From Commensalibacter papalotli (lineage in GTDB: Bacteria > Pseudomonadota > Alphaproteobacteria > Acetobacterales > Acetobacteraceae): DNA of 64,000 nt. Positions 8,525 to 15,584 of the stretch are shown here, piece by piece. The stretch is from contig NZ_CAMXCI010000003.1 in the NCBI RefSeq assembly GCF_947179115.1, forward strand, positions 62,001 to 126,000, in the 5' to 3' direction. Each line of letters begins with the position of its first letter. Position 1 is the stretch's first letter. Below the pieces are notes generated by a model. That model had not been told where the DNA came from. It did no database searches and saw nothing but the letters and a program-made list of their open reading frames with translations. The translations under genes were made by a program, and so were the position numbers.

Positions 8525-11305
8525 ATGAATTTAAGAGGAATATTAGGACTTAGTACAAGCCTTATGGTGGTTTGTGCTGGCCTTATGTCTTCTTTTGCGC
8601 AAGCAGAAGATTACGTGGCAAAATCTCAAGTTAATGCGGCTAATGGTGTGGCAGGATTAAATGCCAGTAAGCAAATAACAGCAGATGTTAACAATAGCAA
8701 AATTTTAACAGATGGTGTTCAGTTAAACAAGAAAAATGATCGATTACGGTTTGTTACAAATAGTCTTGATAGCAATAACAATGAAATAGATATGTTCTTT
8801 AACCGTGATGCTGGTAATAAGGATAATCTGAGTAATGAATTAGATGCAAATACATTTTACTTTACCAATAACAAGTATGGTAATAAGTATAAGTTTAATG
8901 GCAGTGTTGCTACTACAGGCGATATAATCTTAAAAAATCAAAGTGTATTTTCTGCTATTAATAAGGCAAATCTTGCAATAGCAGGTAAATATGAGAATAT
9001 TTCATCGTATAATGATAAAGCTGAGTTACCCTTAATTTTTATTCCCGATGACCAATATATTCGGCGAAATACATTGCAAATGGGTGGAAGAACCAGAAAC
9101 GGATATGTTGGTATTAAAGCTACTTGTCAAACAACAGGTGGAGGAGACTTGGGTGGAAGTTGTTATCAATTTACGAATATGGCTGGTATTCAATCGTCAC
9201 ATCGTGGTGGTGCAGGAGAAACAGAGGCTATTAATATGGATGTTCGTACAACTGATAATTCACCATTAGATGTCATTGGTGGAAATACACTGGTTAAAAA
9301 TTCTGATGGATCTTATGTTGTTACAGGAAATGATTATCAAATAGCTGTAGCACAGGCTTCTGGTGCTAATACTTTTCAGGTTAAAGGAACATTTGGATGT
9401 GGTATTGGTTATGATAGTGGACAAGCTCGTTGTGAAATGGATGGTGTTAATGTATTAAATGCAGAAGGGAAAGCTTTGGTTGATGAACATGGGAAAATAA
9501 TACCTGTCAAAGTAACACCAGGGGTATATGACGCAAGTAAAGATATTACTATTGTTGAATTACCGATTAACTACAAGTTAGCAAATTCTTTGACAACTAC
9601 AGATAACGTAAATATTAAATTTTATTCTTCTGATGGTACTGCTTATGCTATAGAATATGGAAATTCAAATGTAAAAATTTATCCTAAACTAAGCGCTAAA
9701 GAGGCTGCTCTTATTCACTCACGGATGGCTTTGTGGACCAATATTGCTAATGGTATGCATAGTACTGAAGGTGGTAATAATGAAGATGCTGCAAATGTTG
9801 ATATGCCAAATTATTATTATGGATATGAAGCTGGTGGATCTGAAACTGCTGATTATTCAGTTATAAACATAGAAACTTATTATTATCCAGGAACAGGGCA
9901 GTCAGGAGGTTGGAAAACATTAAATGATGCTTCTAAGACTGGAACCGCTGGCACGCCAGGGAATATAAAGGATGCAATTCATACAAATGACCAATATGAC
10001 TATCAGTTACGTTATAAGTATCCTGGTACTGATACGGATCGTTATAACACTAACTATCATCGATACAGTAAACCAACATTATTCCTTGGTTTAACAAAGA
10101 AAAATTTCAATTCTTTTTCTTTACAATCTTATACGAAAGCACCTGATTCTATTACAAGAGATTATGATAATGAGTGGGATTTTTGGATTCCTAATGATCA
10201 TAATGGTGAAGTTGTTACACGAGGTTTAACTATGACCTGGGGTCACAGTGGATCGAAACTTTTCGCAACAGGTAGTTACATGTTGCGTTTGGCTGGGTTT
10301 AATAATATGCCAATTGGTTTAAAAGTTGATGGTGTTTTTAAAGGTGGAGGAAAAGTTATTGATACAGATGCTGGTTTTTCTGTTTTTAGCTGGGGTCAGA
10401 CTAAGGATTCATTAAGAAATAACAATGAAGAGCAAGTTATAAGTGCTTTGGGTTCTGCTATGATTCCAGGAGGGGATACATATCAGCTGTTTTCATATAT
10501 GTCTAATGATAATCCAAAAACTGCAATGGGTAAAGCTGCAGCAAATTATTCGTTACATTTTGGAGCAACAAAATCACCAGCATATAATTCGTTGGCCTAT
10601 AATCATTCTCCGACATGTAATGATAAAAATATAAAAGATAAAACTCTTTGCTCTGTATTGGGGCAAGTGATTTTTGATCCGTTAAATTATAAAGGTGGTA
10701 TTGCACTTGGTTCTGGTCAAGGGGAAAATACTAAACTTGGGTTAATCGTTGATAAAGATAATAACGTAAATATAATTAACAAGTTGAGTGTTAATGGTAA
10801 ATCTGTGAATGATGCTATTGATAAAGTAGAAAAAGCTATACCTAAATCCAATATTGATATTGCTAATGGTGTTGCTGGGTTAAATGAAAATAAAGAGGTA
10901 ACTGCTAATATTAATAGTAAACAAGTATACTCACCATTTATATTGTTATCCAATACAGGTTCCATTCGTTTTTTAACCAATAGTACTGATACTAATAATT
11001 TAGATATTAATTTTTTTTATAACCGCGATGCAAAAATCGATTCATGGAAAAATCAACTAGATGCGAATACTGTTTACTTCACAAATAACCATTATGGAAA
11101 TAATTATAAATTTATAGGTAATGTTGGTGTCAGTAATCAAATTTCAGCTTCAAAATTTATAGGGAAGAGTTTTCAAGGGCAGCTTTCTACTCCTTCATCA
11201 TCGACCGTTTCTTGTAATGCGGGTGAGTTTAAAGATGATACAAATTACCATTATGTTTGTGTAGCGGCTAATAAATGGAAACGCGTAGCATTATCTGATT
11301 TTTAA
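8525..11305 (+). CDS. Large fibre-like protein with signal peptide and duplicated module
   Basis: The 926-residue product starts with a plausible signal peptide (hydrophobic GLSTSLMVVCAGLMSSFAQA, cut after residue 27), unusual for a tail fibre, which is normally assembled in the cytoplasm. A module of about 100 residues occurs twice: near residues 40-135 (NGVAGLNASKQITADVN, then RFVTNS, FFNRDA and LDANTFYFTNNKYGN) and again near residues 780-880. The last 40 residues (CNAGEFKDDTNYHYVCVA, then KWKRVAL) resemble the ends of many phage tail fibres. The middle contains a beta-rich region with N-Y-Y-Y and GGxG patterns. It could be a fibre that gained a leader, or a secreted or surface protein built from fibre modules. 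Start supported by AGGAA eight bases upstream. Confidence 0.6.
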   Translation: MNLRGILGLSTSLMVVCAGLMSSFAQAEDYVAKSQVNAANGVAGLNASKQITADVNNSKILTDGVQLNKKNDRLRFVTNSLDSNNNEIDMFFNRDAGNKDNLSNELDANTFYFTNNKYGNKYKFNGSVATTGDIILKNQSVFSAINKANLAIAGKYENISSYNDKAELPLIFIPDDQYIRRNTLQMGGRTRNGYVGIKATCQTTGGGDLGGSCYQFTNMAGIQSSHRGGAGETEAINMDVRTTDNSPLDVIGGNTLVKNSDGSYVVTGNDYQIAVAQASGANTFQVKGTFGCGIGYDSGQARCEMDGVNVLNAEGKALVDEHGKIIPVKVTPGVYDASKDITIVELPINYKLANSLTTTDNVNIKFYSSDGTAYAIEYGNSNVKIYPKLSAKEAALIHSRMALWTNIANGMHSTEGGNNEDAANVDMPNYYYGYEAGGSETADYSVINIETYYYPGTGQSGGWKTLNDASKTGTAGTPGNIKDAIHTNDQYDYQLRYKYPGTDTDRYNTNYHRYSKPTLFLGLTKKNFNSFSLQSYTKAPDSITRDYDNEWDFWIPNDHNGEVVTRGLTMTWGHSGSKLFATGSYMLRLAGFNNMPIGLKVDGVFKGGGKVIDTDAGFSVFSWGQTKDSLRNNNEEQVISALGSAMIPGGDTYQLFSYMSNDNPKTAMGKAAANYSLHFGATKSPAYNSLAYNHSPTCNDKNIKDKTLCSVLGQVIFDPLNYKGGIALGSGQGENTKLGLIVDKDNNVNIINKLSVNGKSVNDAIDKVEKAIPKSNIDIANGVAGLNENKEVTANINSKQVYSPFILLSNTGSIRFLTNSTDTNNLDINFFYNRDAKIDSWKNQLDANTVYFTNNHYGNNYKFIGNVGVSNQISASKFIGKSFQGQLSTPSSSTVSCNAGEFKDDTNYHYVCVAANKWKRVALSDF

Positions 11306-11338
11306 CCATTTATAAATATTATTCATAATTAGGTCAGG

Positions 11339-11436
11339 CATCTTTTTAGATGTCTTTTTTATTGGAATAATCATCAAAAATTACGGGAAAAATAAAGCCC
11401 GTCAAGAAACTAGGGGCATATGAATATGCCCTTTTA
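11339..11436 (+). terminator. Two hairpins ahead of the sheath gene
   Basis: The first has CATCT and AGATG around four T, followed by a T tract and TTTTTTATTGG. The second, at 11414-11436, has a perfect eight-base stem GGGCATAT with ATATGCCC and then CTTTTATTT. Between them ACGGG can pair with CCCGT. The sheath ribosome-binding site follows about 30 bases later. Confidence 0.6.
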
Positions 11437-11478
11437 TTTAAATAACAATCCAAAAATAAAATAAGGATTATGAAATTT

Positions 11479-13041
11479 ATGTCTATACCTTTAAATAATA
11501 TTGTAAAGATTAATCCTGGCGTATTAGACGTCGGGAATAATGGAAACAACCTGTTTGGGTTAATGTTAACCCAAAATGTTGGTGTCCCAGCAGGGCAAAC
11601 AACAGCTTTTACCAGTGCAAATCAAGTTGGTATAATTTTTGGTATGAAGTCTGAAGAATATAAACTGGCTAGTGTTTATTTTTCTGGTTTTACAAACTCA
11701 GATCGTGTTGCTGAACAATTATATATTGCTCCATATTTTAAAGAAACTACACCTTCAAGCTTAATTGGTGGATCTTTACAAAAAGTTACATTGGAACAGT
11801 TGCGTAACTTTTCAAATGATATTCATGTTAGCTTTAATTATGAACAACTATCAAATGTAAAAAAAATTGATTTAAGTGGCGCAACCAGTTTTAGCCATGC
11901 AGCTAGTATTTTAAGTTCAGCAATATTTGGTGATCAAAATCCTCCAGTATCTATAATTAATACAGATATAGATACAGATACAGATACAAATACAAATACA
12001 GATACAAATACAAATACAAATACTAGATCAGACCCTGAGGGATCTGTAACTTATTCTGAAGCTACGCAATCTATGATTATTAATAGTAAAACTACAGGAG
12101 ATCATATTAGTGTATCAGGAACTTTGGCTGATCAATTAAAGCTTACAAATGGTTTGTTATGTGCAGGAAGTAATGCACCAAATCTTTCTAGTTTATTAGA
12201 TGAGTTACGACAAACAAACTTATCTTTCTGTTCTGTTTTTTTAACATGGGAGGGCAGTGAAGCTGAAAAATTAGAACTTGCACAGTGGGCTAATTCTACC
12301 AAAGATGATGTCTGTGTTATTTTAAATGATACATACGATAAAGATAAGAAGTTAATACTTTCTGACATAGTTAAAAACGGTAATTATGAAGGTGTTGTTT
12401 GTGTATATAACAATCCTAATTTATGCGCATTTATTGCAGGTTATCCTGCAGCCTGGGATTTAACCAAAACAGATGGACGTTTTACGGCTGCATTTAGACG
12501 TAGTTCGTTATTAACTGCCAATGTTTTTGACGAGCAAGAAGCATTAACATTAAAAGATAAAGGTTATAATTTTTATGGTGTGTGGGCGTCTTCAACGAGT
12601 AACTTTACCTTTATGTATGAAGGCCGTATTTCAGGACAATATATTTGGTTAGATAGTTGGTTCTGCCAAGTTTGGATGCGCCGACAATTCCAATATTATT
12701 TTGTTATGACTTTGCTATCTCGAGGGCAAATTCCTTATAATACAGATGGTAAAGGAATTTTAACGACAGCGATCAAACCTGCTATTGATCAATATATGAA
12801 TTTTGGTGCTGTTCGCCCAGGTGTTGCTTTGGCTGATGAACAAATTCAACAGCTTAAACAAGCAGGATTAAATCAGTCGCAAATCAACAGTATTACAACG
12901 GTAGGTTATTACCTCAAAGTGGATATGGAACGTGTTTCTCCGCAAACTCGAGTAAAACGTAACTCTCCACCGATTAATTTTTGGTATACCGATGGACAAT
13001 CCGTTCAACAAATTAACATGAATAGCATAGAGATTCAGTAA
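11479..13041 (+). CDS. Tail sheath protein, DUF3383 family
   Basis: DUF3383 proteins are the contractile sheath of this myophage type. The start MSIPLNNIVKINPGVLDVG aligns with the usual start of the family, so the second of two nearby ATG codons is preferred; the upstream one is only two bases from GGA. The C-terminal half has the conserved region with IRRQFQYYFVMTLLSRGQIPY-like sequence (here RRQFQYYFVMTLLSRGQIPY), then the handle segment reading GAVRPGVALADEQIQQL and the end VSPQTRVKRNSPPINFWYTDGQ. Near residues 161-183 is an insertion of alternating Asn, Asp and Thr from a hexanucleotide repeat. Confidence 0.85.
   Translation: MSIPLNNIVKINPGVLDVGNNGNNLFGLMLTQNVGVPAGQTTAFTSANQVGIIFGMKSEEYKLASVYFSGFTNSDRVAEQLYIAPYFKETTPSSLIGGSLQKVTLEQLRNFSNDIHVSFNYEQLSNVKKIDLSGATSFSHAASILSSAIFGDQNPPVSIINTDIDTDTDTNTNTDTNTNTNTRSDPEGSVTYSEATQSMIINSKTTGDHISVSGTLADQLKLTNGLLCAGSNAPNLSSLLDELRQTNLSFCSVFLTWEGSEAEKLELAQWANSTKDDVCVILNDTYDKDKKLILSDIVKNGNYEGVVCVYNNPNLCAFIAGYPAAWDLTKTDGRFTAAFRRSSLLTANVFDEQEALTLKDKGYNFYGVWASSTSNFTFMYEGRISGQYIWLDSWFCQVWMRRQFQYYFVMTLLSRGQIPYNTDGKGILTTAIKPAIDQYMNFGAVRPGVALADEQIQQLKQAGLNQSQINSITTVGYYLKVDMERVSPQTRVKRNSPPINFWYTDGQSVQQINMNSIEIQ
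11959..12022 (+). repeat. In-frame hexanucleotide (RATACA) repeat inside the sheath gene
   Basis: About ten tandem copies of GATACA or AATACA encode alternating Asp-Thr and Asn-Thr pairs. Units of six bases keep the reading frame, so changes in copy number would only lengthen or shorten a surface loop. Confidence 0.85.
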
Positions 13042-13042
13042 C

Positions 13043-13561
13043 ATGGCAGCAAATAGAACAATTACGGCAATTAATACAAAATTAACATTAATTGCGTCTA
13101 ATCCTTGGATGAATAATACAGCAGCAGATGCTGTGGGTCTGGGATCAACAGCAACAGGGTTTGTATCTCCATTGGTAGGGGTTCCTTTGAGTTTAGAGGG
13201 AATGACCTCTGATAATCCCTTCAGTTTCTCTCATCAAACGATGGTTGAAACAGCAACATCAATGGAAGGTAATTTATACGGTGGATATTTAGCTACTGCA
13301 AATACTGTCGAATTAACCATTACTTTTATTGCAGCATCTGATTCATTGGCAACGTTGCAGGCTTTGGCAAAAGTTATGCAGGTTCAACGTGAAGCCATGA
13401 AGTTTAACGGTACTATGATTGTTCCTTCACAAGGAAAAACGTTCAGCTTGAATAATGGTTACTGGATAGAATGGCAATCAATACCTACTCACGCAAAAAT
13501 CTTACAACCGATTGCATGTAAATTTCGTTTTGAATCAGTGGATTCAGTTTTGGAAGTTTAA
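13043..13561 (+). CDS. Phage tail tube protein, DUF3277-like
   Basis: The 172-residue protein follows the sheath stop by one base, the normal position of the tube gene. Family features seen: TITAINTKLTLIASNPWMNN at the start, a long beta-rich core, LQALAKVMQVQREAMKFNGTM and the end HAKILQPIACKFRFESVDSV. Tube proteins stack into the inner tail channel within the sheath. No membrane or signal segment is present. Confidence 0.75.
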   Translation: MAANRTITAINTKLTLIASNPWMNNTAADAVGLGSTATGFVSPLVGVPLSLEGMTSDNPFSFSHQTMVETATSMEGNLYGGYLATANTVELTITFIAASDSLATLQALAKVMQVQREAMKFNGTMIVPSQGKTFSLNNGYWIEWQSIPTHAKILQPIACKFRFESVDSVLEV

Positions 13562-13610
13562 TTAATAGTCTTTAGGCTATTAATTGTAAAACTATAACAT
13601 AACATTGAAA

Positions 13611-13635
13611 GGCACTGTAACAGGTGTCTTTTTTA
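13611..13635 (+). terminator. Terminator-like hairpin ahead of the tail chaperone
   Basis: GGCACTG pairs imperfectly with CAGGTGTC around TAA and is followed by TTTTTTATT. The next ribosome-binding site (GGAGAAAG) starts within a few bases of the T tract. Confidence 0.55.
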
Positions 13636-13649
13636 TTGGAGAAAGATAG

Positions 13650-14237
13650 ATGGCACGTCGTTCAATTGACATTAAAATTGAAGAAAAAGGCAGAGACCAA
13701 GGTAAACTTTTTAAAATCACAGAAATGTCCGCTTTTGATACCGAAAGCTGGGCAGAACGGGCGATTAATGCGATTTTACGTAATGCAACCTCCCAAGATT
13801 TGTCAGTATTATTACCATTGGTTTATTCCTATGTTCAACAAGTGAATGAAGATAAATCTCTTGAGGAAGTGGTTGAAGAGCGTGAAGAAGGTAAAGCTGC
13901 GATCAATCAAGCAACAGAAAGTCTTGCAATTTACTTTGCATCTATGTTTTTTCAACTGCCTTACGATGAGTTACGTGTGGTCAGTGATCCTTTGCTACAA
14001 TGTTGCTCGATTTATTTAAATCCAGGGCAAACTCAGATGACTGAACCAGTGTTAAATAATCCAACCCAATATATTGAAGAAGCAAGTACTATTTTTGGAT
14101 TAAAACGGGAGGCATTTAAACTTCATACTGATTTTTTTACCAGCGGCGCCAAGCGTCACTTGAGCAAATTTATCAATCAAATGGACTCTCAGACCGATCA
14201 GTTATCCGATACACCCCCAACATCCCCCAAGCTATAG
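13650..14237 (+). CDS. Tail assembly chaperone, short form (gpG analogue)
   Basis: The 195-residue product lies between tail tube and tape measure, the invariant position of the tail-assembly chaperone. It starts MARRSIDIKIEEKGRDQGK and contains ITEMSAFDTESWAERAIN, helices typical of these chaperones, and a polar C-terminus ending in Pro, Thr and Ser. In many tailed phages a few percent of ribosomes shift -1 near the end of this gene to make a longer form (gpGT). A matching downstream extension in the -1 frame is present and two runs of five C lie just before the stop. Confidence 0.75.
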   Translation: MARRSIDIKIEEKGRDQGKLFKITEMSAFDTESWAERAINAILRNATSQDLSVLLPLVYSYVQQVNEDKSLEEVVEEREEGKAAINQATESLAIYFASMFFQLPYDELRVVSDPLLQCCSIYLNPGQTQMTEPVLNNPTQYIEEASTIFGLKREAFKLHTDFFTSGAKRHLSKFINQMDSQTDQLSDTPPTSPKL

Positions 14238-14392
14238 GGCAAGTGGTGAGTTCTGGCTTTGCTACATTAAACGAGCTAAAAACTATTTATGGAATACAAG
14301 ACTTATATGATTTCTTGGAAATCATTATGGTTAATAATTACAATGAACTGGTTCTTATGGAACAGGCGAAAATTAATGCCCAGCGAGATTAG
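14211..14392 (+). CDS. Tail assembly chaperone -1 frame extension (gpT analogue)
   Basis: In the -1 frame relative to the short chaperone, an open frame runs from before the stop and continues about 60 codons to a TAG, reading IRYTPNIPQAIGQVVSSGFA, then TLNELKTIYGIQDLYDFLEI and ending NELVLMEQAKINAQRD. It has no credible start codon with a ribosome-binding site of its own. Two C5 runs at 14214-14218 and 14224-14228 offer a place where a CCC-decoding tRNA could slip back one base. The final sequence resembles the short helical T domains that recruit the tape measure. The exact shift position is uncertain. Confidence 0.65.
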
Positions 14393-14429
14393 CGATGTTC
14401 ATGGGCTTAATAATGTATGAAAAGTTTAA

Positions 14430-14515
14430 TATAGCAAAAGGATTGTTTTATCCTGAGCCATTGCCGAGAAGGGAAGGGTTAGGAGAGGTAGAAGAAAGAG
14501 GATTTTTTTCATTTT
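14430..14515 (-). pseudogene. Remnant of a third copy of the secreted 156-residue gene
   Basis: On the reverse strand this stretch repeats the signal peptide of the two full genes next to it (MKKILFLLPLLTLPFSAMAQ) and then diverges, reaching a stop after 28 codons. The short flank that precedes the start also matches the flank between the full copies. It is best explained as the leftover 5' end of a third tandem copy after recombination or deletion. Confidence 0.75.
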
Positions 14516-14523
14516 ATATAGCT

Positions 14524-14994
14524 TTATTTACAGACATTGTTTTTATCTGCATACATTATGTTAATATCATCAATAAATTTATTTGTTGATTTTTCGAGAT
14601 AAGGGGTGCGCCCTCCCAATATATAGCCACTTAATTGCGGTATTCTGATTAGATCTCCTGTGCGTTCAGCCCATTTTTTTTGCGAAAAGAATGGTACATT
14701 AAAAGGTATCGGACGTCCAAGAGCTGCAGCTTTTTGGTTTGCTTTGGTAACACCAGCAAATACATAAGTATCTCCGATCATACATTGCAGATATTTTGGA
14801 TCGGTATCTTTGGTATGTTGGTAACAATCATAAACATCATTCATTAATCCTACTTCCCCTTCTTTACATAAAGTGGGGAAAAACCGTTCTGCAGTTTCTT
14901 TAATATAGGCATCGGGTGCTCTCTCTGGTTTTGATTGAGCCATAGCGGAGAAGGGAAGAGTTAGGAGGGGTAGAAGAAAGAGGATTTTTTTCAT
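14524..14994 (-). CDS. Secreted protein of unknown function, copy 2
   Basis: The 156-residue product has a cleavable signal peptide (MKKILFLLPLLTLPFSAMAQ, cut after AMA) and a mature part with cysteines at about residues 43, 56, 71 and 155 (CKEG, DCYQ, QCMIGD and a C-terminal VCK), suggesting two disulfide bonds in the periplasm or outside. Family unknown. It is about 85 percent identical by eye to the copy upstream of it. It is oriented against all surrounding tail genes, sits between chaperone and tape measure, and so is a late insertion of cargo. Confidence 0.7.
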   Translation of the reverse strand: MKKILFLLPLLTLPFSAMAQSKPERAPDAYIKETAERFFPTLCKEGEVGLMNDVYDCYQHTKDTDPKYLQCMIGDTYVFAGVTKANQKAAALGRPIPFNVPFFSQKKWAERTGDLIRIPQLSGYILGGRTPYLEKSTNKFIDDINIMYADKNNVCK

Positions 14995-15005
14995 TTTATA
15001 TAGCT

Positions 15006-15476
15006 TTATTTACAGACATTGTTTTTATCTGCATACATTATGTTAATATCATCAATAAATTTATTTGTTGATTTGACAAGATATGGAGTGCGTTCTCCCA
15101 ATATATAGCCACTTAATTGAGGTATAGTGACTAGGTCTCCTGAACGACCAGCCCATTTTTCTTGCGAAAAGAATGGTACATTAAAAGGTATCGGACGTCC
15201 AAGAGCTGCAGCTTTTTTGTTAGCTTTAGAAACAGCATTAACGACATAAACATCTCCGATCATACATTGCAGATATTTTGGATCGGTATCTTTAGTATGT
15301 TGGTAACAATCGTAAACATCGTTCATTAATCCTTCTAAGCTGTCTTTACATAAATTGGGAAAAAAGCGTTCTGCAGTTTCTTTAATATAGGCATCGGGTG
15401 CTCTCTCTGGTTTTGATTGAGCCATAGCGGAGAAGGGAAGAGTTAGGAGAGATAGAAGAAAAAGGATTTTTTTCAT
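15006..15476 (-). CDS. Secreted protein of unknown function, copy 1
   Basis: This 156-residue paralogue shares the signal peptide, cysteine positions and C-terminal DDINIMYADKNNVCK of its neighbour. Differences cluster in the middle (VNAVSKANKK against FAGVTKANQK) and around residues 43-48, as in diverging or positively selected duplicates. Transcription probably starts upstream in the AT-rich 100 bases before the tape measure gene on the opposite strand, and both copies would be read together. I see no toxin, immunity or enzyme motif that names a function. Confidence 0.7.
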   Translation of the reverse strand: MKKILFLLSLLTLPFSAMAQSKPERAPDAYIKETAERFFPNLCKDSLEGLMNDVYDCYQHTKDTDPKYLQCMIGDVYVVNAVSKANKKAAALGRPIPFNVPFFSQEKWAGRSGDLVTIPQLSGYILGERTPYLVKSTNKFIDDINIMYADKNNVCK

Positions 15477-15584
15477 TTTACGCAGCCTTATTATATTAAC
15501 AAATTGTTTTCACTTTATTTCACTTTATTATTTTTGACAAGCTATTGCGATGATGCATTTATTTATTAAAAACAGGATAGGACT

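Larger units (their letters stand above)
14466..15478. repeat. Tandem direct repeat of about 482 bp, two full units plus a remnant
   Basis: Each unit contains one secreted gene and about 12 bases of spacer (TATAGCTTTATTTACAGACA in common). The unit period is 482 bases. The start of a third unit remains at the left. Identity is high in the flanks and in the first and last thirds of the genes. Confidence 0.85.

Noticed and set aside
14395..14589. Forward open frame after the tail chaperone
   Set aside because: It reads antisense to the third secreted-gene remnant and has no ribosome site; it is a shadow.
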